The position numbers were made by a program, and so were the translations under genes. The notes beneath the pieces were generated by a model. The model was not told the origin of the DNA. It did no database searches and saw nothing but the letters and a program-made list of their open reading frames with translations. From Flavobacterium aquidurense (lineage in GTDB: Bacteria; Bacteroidota; Bacteroidia; Flavobacteriales; Flavobacteriaceae), in assembly GCF_001404985.1 (NCBI RefSeq), contig NZ_JRLF01000015.1:496001-560000 (forward strand): a stretch of 64,000 bases of DNA, written 5' to 3'. Below are positions 32,408-40,538 of the stretch, piece by piece (the stretch's first letter is position 1; each line of letters opens with the position of its first letter).

Positions 32408-34066
32408 CTATTGATATACCCTTACGTAATCAATCTCCATCGAAGACTGGGTAAACGCAGGATCAATATTACCGCCAAGGTTACCTCCCATTGCCACATT
32501 TAAAATCAGGAAAAAGTCGCTGTTAAAAGGTAAAGAGCCCTCATTAGGAACTGAGTGAATTAACTGGTCATCTACAAAAGTTTGTACGGATGCCGGACTC
32601 CAAACTGTTTTATAAACATGAAATTCTGTTGAAACGTTTGGTATTGTCTTAGAACCTGAAACACCGTTTCCGCCTGAATGGCCTGGATAATGCAGTGTGC
32701 TCAAAATAACATTTTGATTGTTTCCTACATGTTCCATAATATCTATTTCGCCACATGCCGGCCAGGGTTTAGTAGCATAATTTTGTCCAAGCATCCAGAT
32801 TGCCGGCCATGTTCCGGCACCGATAGGAAGTTTAGCTTTAATCTCGATTTTACCATAGGTAAAGCTAAATTTGCCATCTGTTTTTAATCGGGACGAAGAA
32901 TAATCTGCTCCTCCGGAGGCTTCTTTTTTAGCTGTTATTTTTAGACTTCCGCCTTGTACGATTACATTTGTTGCTGAGTTGGTATAATTTTGTTTTTCAT
33001 TATTACCCCAGCCGTTATCGCCTTTACCTAAATCATAATTCCATTTTGCAGCATCAGGAGCTCCATCTGTATTAAACTCATCTGACCAAACTAGTTTTTT
33101 ATAATCTGCCGCAGGAGCCTGAGTAGGTTTTACAGTCGTAAATATGTGATACCATGCTAATGCAGGATTACCGCCCATAACGGCTCTAACAACCATTCTG
33201 TTTGCCGTAATAGAGAGTATTTCATATGAACTCTGACCTATATAATAGCCCATAAATCCATTATCAGAAAAATTCATTGTGGTACCTCTGCTTTGTGTCG
33301 CATGATCCGGATTGGCCATTACAACAGATTCTGAAGGGCTTAGTAATACCGTTTTTTTACTTCCTGTATTATAAGTTAAGCACGCATCATCCGGAGAACT
33401 TCCTCCCGCAACGCTTGCAAAAGCAGCATTAAAGAATGTTGCTCCACCATTATCTAATTCATATTTTAATTGTCCTGCTTCAAGTGAAAAAGTCAGCACA
33501 TTATCATACAAACAGCTGCTTGCCGGTGATGCAGCTTTCTCAAAAGCACCAGCTGAATAGTAATTTGAAAAATAATTTTTAGTAGCATCGCCGTCATTCT
33601 GACCAACACCAAGATGTCCTGGTTCAGAAGCTGACCAATACCATTTTTTAGAGGATCCGCCTGTTAAGAGATTAACTGCTTCATCATCACTAAAATTACT
33701 TAATACCGTAACATCAACAGTAGTATTTGTAGCGACACCACCTCTTCCTGAAGCAATTACTGTTACGGTATAGGTATTTAAACCCGTTTTGGTAAAACGT
33801 TTTGTAAAAACCCCGCTTGGAGAATTTTCCGTAGTACCGTCGCTAAAGGCGTATTTATACGAAATTGCATTATCACCTGTTGCGGTAAGCTTTACCATTC
33901 CTGATCCGTCTCCGTTAGGTGCAGCTGTAGTTTTCCCGATGATTTCAGCGGTAACTTTTATGTTTGTCGGGGCTGATAAATCTCCAAAGGAATGATCATC
34001 ATTTTGACAGCTTATTGCCAGTAAAAGTGCAAAAAGCAGTATGAAATATTTATTATATTTTTTCAT
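32408..34066 (-). CDS. Surface lipoprotein GH16 beta-glucanase with PKD domain
   Basis: 552 residues from ATG 34066 (MKKYNKYFILLFALLLAISC, Cys 20 lipidated); an upstream ATG at 34096 would bury the signal and was rejected. Residues ~35-120 form a PKD-like domain, ~125-310 a domain seen in PUL glycan-binding lipoproteins (KKWYWSASEPGHLGVGQNDG), and ~320-552 the GH16 catalytic domain with GEIDIMEHVG (ExDxxE), GTWPAIWMLG and MEIDYVRVYQ. It is probably displayed at the cell surface to cut beta-1,3-glucan into oligosaccharides for the SusCD pair. Confidence 0.9.
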   Translation of the reverse strand: MKKYNKYFILLFALLLAISCQNDDHSFGDLSAPTNIKVTAEIIGKTTAAPNGDGSGMVKLTATGDNAISYKYAFSDGTTENSPSGVFTKRFTKTGLNTYTVTVIASGRGGVATNTTVDVTVLSNFSDDEAVNLLTGGSSKKWYWSASEPGHLGVGQNDGDATKNYFSNYYSAGAFEKAASPASSCLYDNVLTFSLEAGQLKYELDNGGATFFNAAFASVAGGSSPDDACLTYNTGSKKTVLLSPSESVVMANPDHATQSRGTTMNFSDNGFMGYYIGQSSYEILSITANRMVVRAVMGGNPALAWYHIFTTVKPTQAPAADYKKLVWSDEFNTDGAPDAAKWNYDLGKGDNGWGNNEKQNYTNSATNVIVQGGSLKITAKKEASGGADYSSSRLKTDGKFSFTYGKIEIKAKLPIGAGTWPAIWMLGQNYATKPWPACGEIDIMEHVGNNQNVILSTLHYPGHSGGNGVSGSKTIPNVSTEFHVYKTVWSPASVQTFVDDQLIHSVPNEGSLPFNSDFFLILNVAMGGNLGGNIDPAFTQSSMEIDYVRVYQ

Positions 34067-34121
34067 TTTGTTCTTTTTTATAAAATGTAAATTCATTTTA
34101 ATTTATGATAAGATTCAATTT

Positions 34122-35726
34122 CTATTTATGGAAATAAACGTTATCAATATATATAGTATGCGAGCCGCTTGGATTTCCTGAGTATATAAGTTGTGCGATA
34201 TGTCCGCGCGTTGTTAATCCGGTAAACTCAGTCAAGGGTATATCAAGACTAACCCAGGTTCCTTTTGCGGGAGCGGTAAATTTAACTTCATGTTCTTTAT
34301 CGTCTCCGCCTCCGTTATATACGCCATTTGGTCCAAAATCTACTAATTTTATTCTGAATTCAGTAAAATCAGCTGACCACACGTCTACGTGAAAATGTGT
34401 CATGGCAGATGCATCAATTGTTGCTGTTGGTTCTATACCCACGAAGTTTAAATCTGAGTATTTTTTTACTGCATTTCCTGCCACAGCAGTTTCTTCTAAT
34501 GTTGCTGCAGACCAATCTGTACGCCATGTAGCTACAGGAACATTTGTATATGCATCGCTAAACATAGAAATAACATCTGTTGCTGCCTTAGTTGGTGTTG
34601 GTGCCGCAGTACTTAATGCTTCTCCGTTTTTATAAAAATAAATATTATCTATAAAAATGTTTTTGCCTGCCGGAGTTCCAACCAATTTCAATTGAAAAAT
34701 ATCTGCTACTGTAAATCCATCCTGACTTGTAAATGCAGAAATCGGAATATCAATACTGGTCCATTGGTTTGCTATCAAGTCTTTTGAAACGGCTCTTTCT
34801 CCATTTATTTTAGTACTACTGATCAGGAATATATCTAATTTTGGTAAATCTGCTGTCCAAACATCAAGGTGAATATAATCCATAGCGGTAACGTTTGCTG
34901 TTACACCATCTGCAAAGGCAATTCCTTCATAATTCAAGTTTGTATAATTTAGCATTTTGTCTCCATTTAAATCAAACTCTGAATATCCTGTTGATTGTCC
35001 CCAATTTGGGAAGAAAACTGTTCCTGCAAGATTGGTATATTTTGAACTGTAAACAGCAATAACATTACCTGCCGGTCTGTTAGGAGGCGTTGGCGCTGAA
35101 GCTGTTGGGTTAAGTACTAATTTTGCAGTAACCTGTTCTGTATATTCTGTTGTTTTAATAGCCGCGCTTTTAGAAACGACACGAACCGTGTAAACTCCTG
35201 CTTCTTTGTACGTATAAGAAACTGACTCGCCATCATTGACAGAAATAGGTTCCGGTTTTCCGGCTTCGCCAAAATAAACATCATAAAACAAAGCAAAATC
35301 TGCTGTTGCTTTAACGGTTATTTTTTTAGAAACCGTAATATCATTTGTGATTACAACTTTTAAATTTTCCGGTGCTCTAAACGAAACAACAACTTCTTTG
35401 GTTACTTCGGTTGTTTTTCCGGTAATTCCCATTGCGATAATTTTAGACTTGTAAACTCCTTCTTTATACGTATGTGTTACATTGGCACCTGACGAAAAAT
35501 AATCAGATTCAGGGGTTCCGTCTCCATAATTGATTTTAAATTGTGTAACACCTTCTCCTGTAGGTATAAAAGTAACTTTACCTGAATTATCCTGAGTTAC
35601 AGTGGTCAGAGCAGCTACATTTGCCGGTTCGCTCAAACCATCCAAATTAACGTTGCTTTCATCGCTTGAACAACCCACAAATAGGGTCAAAACGAAAAGA
35701 TTTATAATAAAATGTATTTTTTTCAT
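34122..35726 (-). CDS. Surface glycan-binding-type lipoprotein with two tandem beta-sandwich domains
   Basis: 534 residues, lipoprotein (LFVGCS, Cys 19). One or two PKD-like domains (~35-200: FKINYGDGTPESDYFSSG, ATADFALFYDVYFGEAG) precede two copies of a ~155-residue domain: NVIAVYSSKYTN..FPNWGQ..HLDVWTADLPKLDIFLI..FIDNIYFYKNG, and DVISMFSDAYTN..RTDWSA..HVDVWSADFTEFRIKLV..YIDNVYFHK. They are clearly internal duplicates with a CBM-like jelly-roll pattern. The position after SusD suits an SGBP that captures beta-glucan. No catalytic motif. Confidence 0.8.
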   Translation of the reverse strand: MKKIHFIINLFVLTLFVGCSSDESNVNLDGLSEPANVAALTTVTQDNSGKVTFIPTGEGVTQFKINYGDGTPESDYFSSGANVTHTYKEGVYKSKIIAMGITGKTTEVTKEVVVSFRAPENLKVVITNDITVSKKITVKATADFALFYDVYFGEAGKPEPISVNDGESVSYTYKEAGVYTVRVVSKSAAIKTTEYTEQVTAKLVLNPTASAPTPPNRPAGNVIAVYSSKYTNLAGTVFFPNWGQSTGYSEFDLNGDKMLNYTNLNYEGIAFADGVTANVTAMDYIHLDVWTADLPKLDIFLISSTKINGERAVSKDLIANQWTSIDIPISAFTSQDGFTVADIFQLKLVGTPAGKNIFIDNIYFYKNGEALSTAAPTPTKAATDVISMFSDAYTNVPVATWRTDWSAATLEETAVAGNAVKKYSDLNFVGIEPTATIDASAMTHFHVDVWSADFTEFRIKLVDFGPNGVYNGGGDDKEHEVKFTAPAKGTWVSLDIPLTEFTGLTTRGHIAQLIYSGNPSGSHTIYIDNVYFHK

Positions 35727-35738
35727 GATCGTATTTTT

Positions 35739-37217
35739 TTAATATCCAGGGTTTTGTTGCCAGTTTCCGTTTGCAAATTGAATCTCTTCAATTGGTAATG
35801 GAAATAATTCGTTTTTATTTGCCTTAAATCCCGGAATTTTTCCAGCTGCTTTTCCAGTTCTTACTAAGTCGAAGAAACGATGTCCTTCTCCAAAAAGTTC
35901 CACTCTTCTTTCCGCTAAAATGAAGTCAGTCAAAGCGGCTCCTGTAACTGATATGTCGTGGTTATTATCTCCAAAAGCGCGTCTTCTTACCTGATTCAGG
36001 TATGTTTTTGCTTTTGTATCATCTATAGCTCCGCGATTGTACGCTTCTGCTGCCATCAATAACACATCAGCATAACGTATCGCTCTGTAATTATTAGGAT
36101 TTGTTAAGTTTAAATCTCCCTGAGCTTCAGCACTTCTTTTTCTTGGCAGATATTTTCTATTAAAGTAACCGGTATCTTCATTTCCTTTTCCGTAAGTTAC
36201 ACCGGCATTTGCTGCTGCCCACGCTGCGATATCAAGTATGGCAACATCTTTGCGCTTATCTCCAACTTCAAAAGCATCAGCGCTTTCCTTGGTTGGAATA
36301 TTAAAACTAAATCCAGAAGAAAAAAGTGGTCCTGAATAATTTCTGATTCCGCTAAAACCGACTGCTACGTTACCTTCACTACATTGCAAACAAGTAAAAC
36401 CAGCTCCTTCTACATCTGTATATTGTACTTCAAAAACAGATTCCGGTCCGTTTTCGCCATCCATTTCAAACATTGCATCATAATCTGATTGCAGTGTGTA
36501 TTTTCCGGAATTTATTACCGCATCAAGCACAGATGCTGCTTGTACAAATTTACCTTCATATAAATAGGCTTTTCCTAATAAAGCCTGAGCAGCTCCTTTT
36601 GTAACTCTTCCTTTTTGAGATGCTGTTGGAGATAAATTAGCCGACGCATAAATCAAATCAGCTTCGATAGAAGCATAAACTTCTGCAACTGTTGAACGCG
36701 GTACTGTTTTTTCATCTCCAACTTTAAATCTTGCATCTCCTTTCATCGGGATTCCACCAAACCATTTCACTAACTCAAACTGGTAATATGCTCTTAGAAA
36801 ACGTGTTTCTGCAAGTAGCTGGGTCTTTCCTTCAAAATCTGTTTTATCCTTAAATTCAAGAATATAATTGGCTCTTTGTACTCCTGCAAACATCCAGTTC
36901 CAGATATCTCTTAAATTACTGTTTACGGGTGTATGAATCATATCGTCTACTTGTTGCCAGCCAATTACGTCTGTAGGGCTTTCTCCTCCTGCTAATGTGT
37001 TATCTGAGGCAATTTCTCCTAATAAAGCATTTGCATAAGTAGACTGCAGCAAATCATAAGCGGCAACTAATGCTTCGTCATAATCTGATTTTGAATTAAA
37101 ATAGTTCTCAGAATCTATCGAATATTCTGGTTTTGGGCTCACAAAATCATCTGAACAAGAAATTATTGTCGAGAAGAGTGCCAGCGTTATAATGGTTGTA
37201 AATAAATATTTTTTCAT
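35739..37217 (-). CDS. SusD/RagB-family outer-membrane lipoprotein
   Basis: 492 residues, lipoprotein (IISCSDDF, Cys 21). SusD features: SENYFNSKSDYDEALVAAYDLLQ, ETRFLRAYYQFELVKWFGGIP, YASIEADLIYASANL, RVTKGAAQALLGKAYLYEGKF, NYRAIRYADVLLMAAEAYNRG, ILAERRVELFGEGHRFFDLVRTG and the C-terminal NGNWQQNPGY. It binds oligosaccharide on the lid of the SusC channel. It is 11 bases after SusC, clearly one operon. Confidence 0.95.
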   Translation of the reverse strand: MKKYLFTTIITLALFSTIISCSDDFVSPKPEYSIDSENYFNSKSDYDEALVAAYDLLQSTYANALLGEIASDNTLAGGESPTDVIGWQQVDDMIHTPVNSNLRDIWNWMFAGVQRANYILEFKDKTDFEGKTQLLAETRFLRAYYQFELVKWFGGIPMKGDARFKVGDEKTVPRSTVAEVYASIEADLIYASANLSPTASQKGRVTKGAAQALLGKAYLYEGKFVQAASVLDAVINSGKYTLQSDYDAMFEMDGENGPESVFEVQYTDVEGAGFTCLQCSEGNVAVGFSGIRNYSGPLFSSGFSFNIPTKESADAFEVGDKRKDVAILDIAAWAAANAGVTYGKGNEDTGYFNRKYLPRKRSAEAQGDLNLTNPNNYRAIRYADVLLMAAEAYNRGAIDDTKAKTYLNQVRRRAFGDNNHDISVTGAALTDFILAERRVELFGEGHRFFDLVRTGKAAGKIPGFKANKNELFPLPIEEIQFANGNWQQNPGY

Positions 37218-37228
37218 TTTAATAGCAA

Positions 37229-40200
37229 TTAAAAATTAATGTTTAAACCTAATAAATAGGTTCTTGGCACAGGATAAAATCCGTAATCTATTCCGGCACC
37301 AATTGGCGATTGAGAAACCCCATCCTGATTTGTTGGTCCAAATGAAGCACCAGGATCAAAACCTTTATATTTAGTAAAAGTGTATAGATTATTTACTCCG
37401 GTATAAAGTCTTAGTTTTGTAATTCCGGCTTTTTGAGTCACTTTAGGATTAATGGTATATCCTAATTGTATGTTCTGAATTCTGAAGTACGAAGCATCTT
37501 CAACAAAATAATCAGATAAAACATTATTTGCTGTAGCTCCGGTAGTTACTCTTGGTACAGAGTTGCTTGTTCCTTCTCCTGTCCATCTGTCTAAAACATA
37601 ATCAAGACGGTTGGCATCAGAAAGTACTCTTTCGTAATTGCGCACCATATCATTGCCTATGGATGCAAATGTATATACTGCAAAATCAAGGTTTTTATAA
37701 TTTAATTGTAAATTAAATCCCATTGTAGCATCTGCAATCGGGTCACCAATATTGGTTCTGTCTTTTGTATCAATTACACCATCGCCGTTTATATCGACAT
37801 AACGAATATCTCCCGGTGAAGCATTTGCACCTAAAGCTAATTGCGAAGGATGTGCATTAACTTCTGCCTGATTCTGGAAAATTCCGTCTGTTTTATATCC
37901 ATAGAAATATCCAATTGGTTTTCCGGCTTCCATACGAGCTGCCGCTGGCTGTCCTACTCCAAAAGAACCTTGCTCTATAAATCCGGTTCCGTTATTGACT
38001 TCCAGTACTTCATTTTTAAGAAAGGTTACATTATACCCTACTGTCATTGAAAATGAATCTGATAATTTCTCTTTATAATCTATAGCAAATTCTAATCCTG
38101 AATTTCTAACGGTACCTGCATTCATGGTTGGAGCACTCGCACCCGGAGCACCAATTCCCACAATTCCTGAAACCGGAATATTTGGTATCAATAAATCTTT
38201 TCTGGTATCGATAAAATAATCGGCTACTACAGAAACCTTGTCATTAAAAAGTCTTAAATCTAAACCAACATCAAACTTTTTGGCTTCTTCCCATTTCAAA
38301 TCCGGATTTGGTATTTGTCCTGTTGCAGCTCCGTTTACTAAAATGCCATCAAATACATAAGTTGCTTCACCATTTAAAATACTCAAAAATCCATTATTTG
38401 GGATCTGGTCATTTCCTAAAGTCCCGTAACTCGCTCTGAATTTTAAAAAGTTAACTGTTTTTGATGTTCCAAAGAAACCTTCATCAGACACTACCCATCC
38501 TGCTGTAAAAGACGGAAAATATCCTACTTTAAAGCCCGGACCAAATTTTGTAGAAGAATCACGCCTGATCATTGCTGAAAAAAGATATTTACCTTTATAA
38601 TCGTATTGTGCTCTGCCAAAATAAGAGATTCTTCTTTGATCATATACATAACCTCCCGTATTTAAAGCGCTTGGCAATCCTTTTGTTAAAGAAATATCTG
38701 CAAATTCCCAAGAGTTATTAGGAACATCATAACCTGTTGCAACGGCTGAATTTCCCCATTGTTTGTAAATGGTGTTTCCTAATGTTGCCGTAATATTATG
38801 GTTTTCTGCAATTTTTGTATTATAAGTTGCGTAAATATCAAATGAGTAATCGTTATCGTTTACTGTTCTTTGTGTTACAGAACTTCTTTGTACATCAAAC
38901 ACTTTTCCTCCGTAACTTATCTGCGGGCCAAATACTTTACTTTCGCTGTTTGCTGTATTAAAACCTATTGAACTTGATAATGTAAATCCTTTAAAAATTT
39001 TATAATCCAAGCCAAAGTTTCCGTTTAGCTTTTTATAATTGTAGTCATTATAGGTATTATCAATTTGTGCCAGCGGATTTATAATTTCTGTTCCTAATCC
39101 TGTTGTGCTTGGCACGAGGGTAAAATTGCCATTTGCATCATGTGTATTAAAAGTTGCCGGTACATTTAAGGCATTAAACAATACAGATCCTAATCCGTTT
39201 TCGTTAATTGTTTTTCTGTCAAAATAAGTATAGATTACATTTGTTTTAAGTTTGAATTTTTCACTTAAATCAGCTCCTAATCCTATTCTGGCAGTATTTC
39301 TTAAATAACCGGATTTGTCACCTCCCACAATACCTTCCTGATCCAGGTGAGAACCACTGATAGAATAGGTAATTTTATCAGATCCTCCTGAAATTGTCAA
39401 GTCACTGTTTAATAAAGGTACGCCTGTTCCCAAAACTTCTTTTTGCCAGTCTGTTCCTTTTCCTAAACCGCTAACATTTGGGTAAGGAAGTGCTTTGCCT
39501 CCATTTGCATAACTTTCATTAAGTAATAAAGCATATTCAGTAGCGTTTAGAATTGGTAATTTTCTTGACGCTTCCTGAAATCCTGTATAACTATTAAAGG
39601 AAATTTTTGTTTTTGAATTTTTCTTTCCCATTTTGGTCGTGATCAGGATGATTCCGTTTGCTCCAATAGTTCCGTAAATTGCCGCTTGTGCATCTTTTAA
39701 AACTGTTACGGTTTCTATATCATTTGGATTTAAAACATTTAGATCACCAACATAACCATCAATAATAGTTGTTGGACCGTTTTGCCCGTTTGTAGCAATA
39801 CCACGAATACGAACATCTATAGGCGCCCCCGGAGCTCCGGATTGGGTAGTAACATTTACACCTGAAATGGTTCCTTGTAAAGCCTGTTCTATTCTTGCCG
39901 GTTTAAGAATATCAAGCGTTTTGCTGTCAAGTACAGAAACTGCTCCTGTAACTTCTCTTTTCTTCTGGCTACCATAACCAATGACAACAACTTCATCCAG
40001 CGATCTTGTGTCATCACCCATTTTTACGGTGATTTTGGTTCCGGAAACTACAACTTCCTGCGTTTTTAAACCAATGAAACTAAAAACAAGTGTAGTTCCT
40101 TTTGGGATTGCTAATAGTTTAAAAGATCCGTCGAAATCTGTTGAGGTTGCTTGCGACGAATTTTTAACTTTTACATTAACACCAGGCAGTGAGATTCCTG

Positions 40201-40297
40201 ATGTGGCATCAAGTACTGTTCCGGTTACATCAAAAGACTGCGAAAACGCATATGATGTAAACAGCATTAGTACGGTTAATAATAATTTGGATTTCAT
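37229..40297 (-). CDS. SusC/RagA-family TonB-linked outer-membrane receptor
   Basis: 1022 residues. The signal ends TSYAFSQ. A carboxypeptidase-like N-terminal domain (DVTGTVLDATSGISLPGVNVKVK) is followed by the TonB-box-like DEVVVIGYGSQKKREVTGAV, the plug (PIDVRIRGIATNGQNGPTTIIDG, VTVLKDAQAAIYGTIGANG) and a 22-strand barrel ending in FYPVPRTYLLGLNINF. It imports beta-glucan oligosaccharides into the periplasm with SusD. Specificity (laminarin-like) is inferred from the two GH16 enzymes downstream. Confidence 0.95.
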   Translation of the reverse strand: MKSKLLLTVLMLFTSYAFSQSFDVTGTVLDATSGISLPGVNVKVKNSSQATSTDFDGSFKLLAIPKGTTLVFSFIGLKTQEVVVSGTKITVKMGDDTRSLDEVVVIGYGSQKKREVTGAVSVLDSKTLDILKPARIEQALQGTISGVNVTTQSGAPGAPIDVRIRGIATNGQNGPTTIIDGYVGDLNVLNPNDIETVTVLKDAQAAIYGTIGANGIILITTKMGKKNSKTKISFNSYTGFQEASRKLPILNATEYALLLNESYANGGKALPYPNVSGLGKGTDWQKEVLGTGVPLLNSDLTISGGSDKITYSISGSHLDQEGIVGGDKSGYLRNTARIGLGADLSEKFKLKTNVIYTYFDRKTINENGLGSVLFNALNVPATFNTHDANGNFTLVPSTTGLGTEIINPLAQIDNTYNDYNYKKLNGNFGLDYKIFKGFTLSSSIGFNTANSESKVFGPQISYGGKVFDVQRSSVTQRTVNDNDYSFDIYATYNTKIAENHNITATLGNTIYKQWGNSAVATGYDVPNNSWEFADISLTKGLPSALNTGGYVYDQRRISYFGRAQYDYKGKYLFSAMIRRDSSTKFGPGFKVGYFPSFTAGWVVSDEGFFGTSKTVNFLKFRASYGTLGNDQIPNNGFLSILNGEATYVFDGILVNGAATGQIPNPDLKWEEAKKFDVGLDLRLFNDKVSVVADYFIDTRKDLLIPNIPVSGIVGIGAPGASAPTMNAGTVRNSGLEFAIDYKEKLSDSFSMTVGYNVTFLKNEVLEVNNGTGFIEQGSFGVGQPAAARMEAGKPIGYFYGYKTDGIFQNQAEVNAHPSQLALGANASPGDIRYVDINGDGVIDTKDRTNIGDPIADATMGFNLQLNYKNLDFAVYTFASIGNDMVRNYERVLSDANRLDYVLDRWTGEGTSNSVPRVTTGATANNVLSDYFVEDASYFRIQNIQLGYTINPKVTQKAGITKLRLYTGVNNLYTFTKYKGFDPGASFGPTNQDGVSQSPIGAGIDYGFYPVPRTYLLGLNINF

Positions 40298-40538
40298 AAT
40301 TAGTTAGTTTTTATTGAAAGATAAATTTATCTTATCCGTTTAGGAAAACGATAAATTTAACCTCAACAAAAAACATACATCATAAAAAAAACCTATGTAA
40401 ATTTAATATATCTCAAAATACACCCTTATTTAACTATAAAATCAGAATGTTAATTTCTTTAACAAAAATCCTCTCAAATCACAACAAATCGTTAATGTTG
40501 AGGTAATGTATAGTTTTTAAAAGGCATTTTTTGTTGTA

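Noticed and set aside
40320-40380. Palindrome GATAAATTTATC and A-rich leader before susC
   Set aside because: Could be an operator, but it is short and AT-only, so chance is a good explanation; noted only as a place to look.
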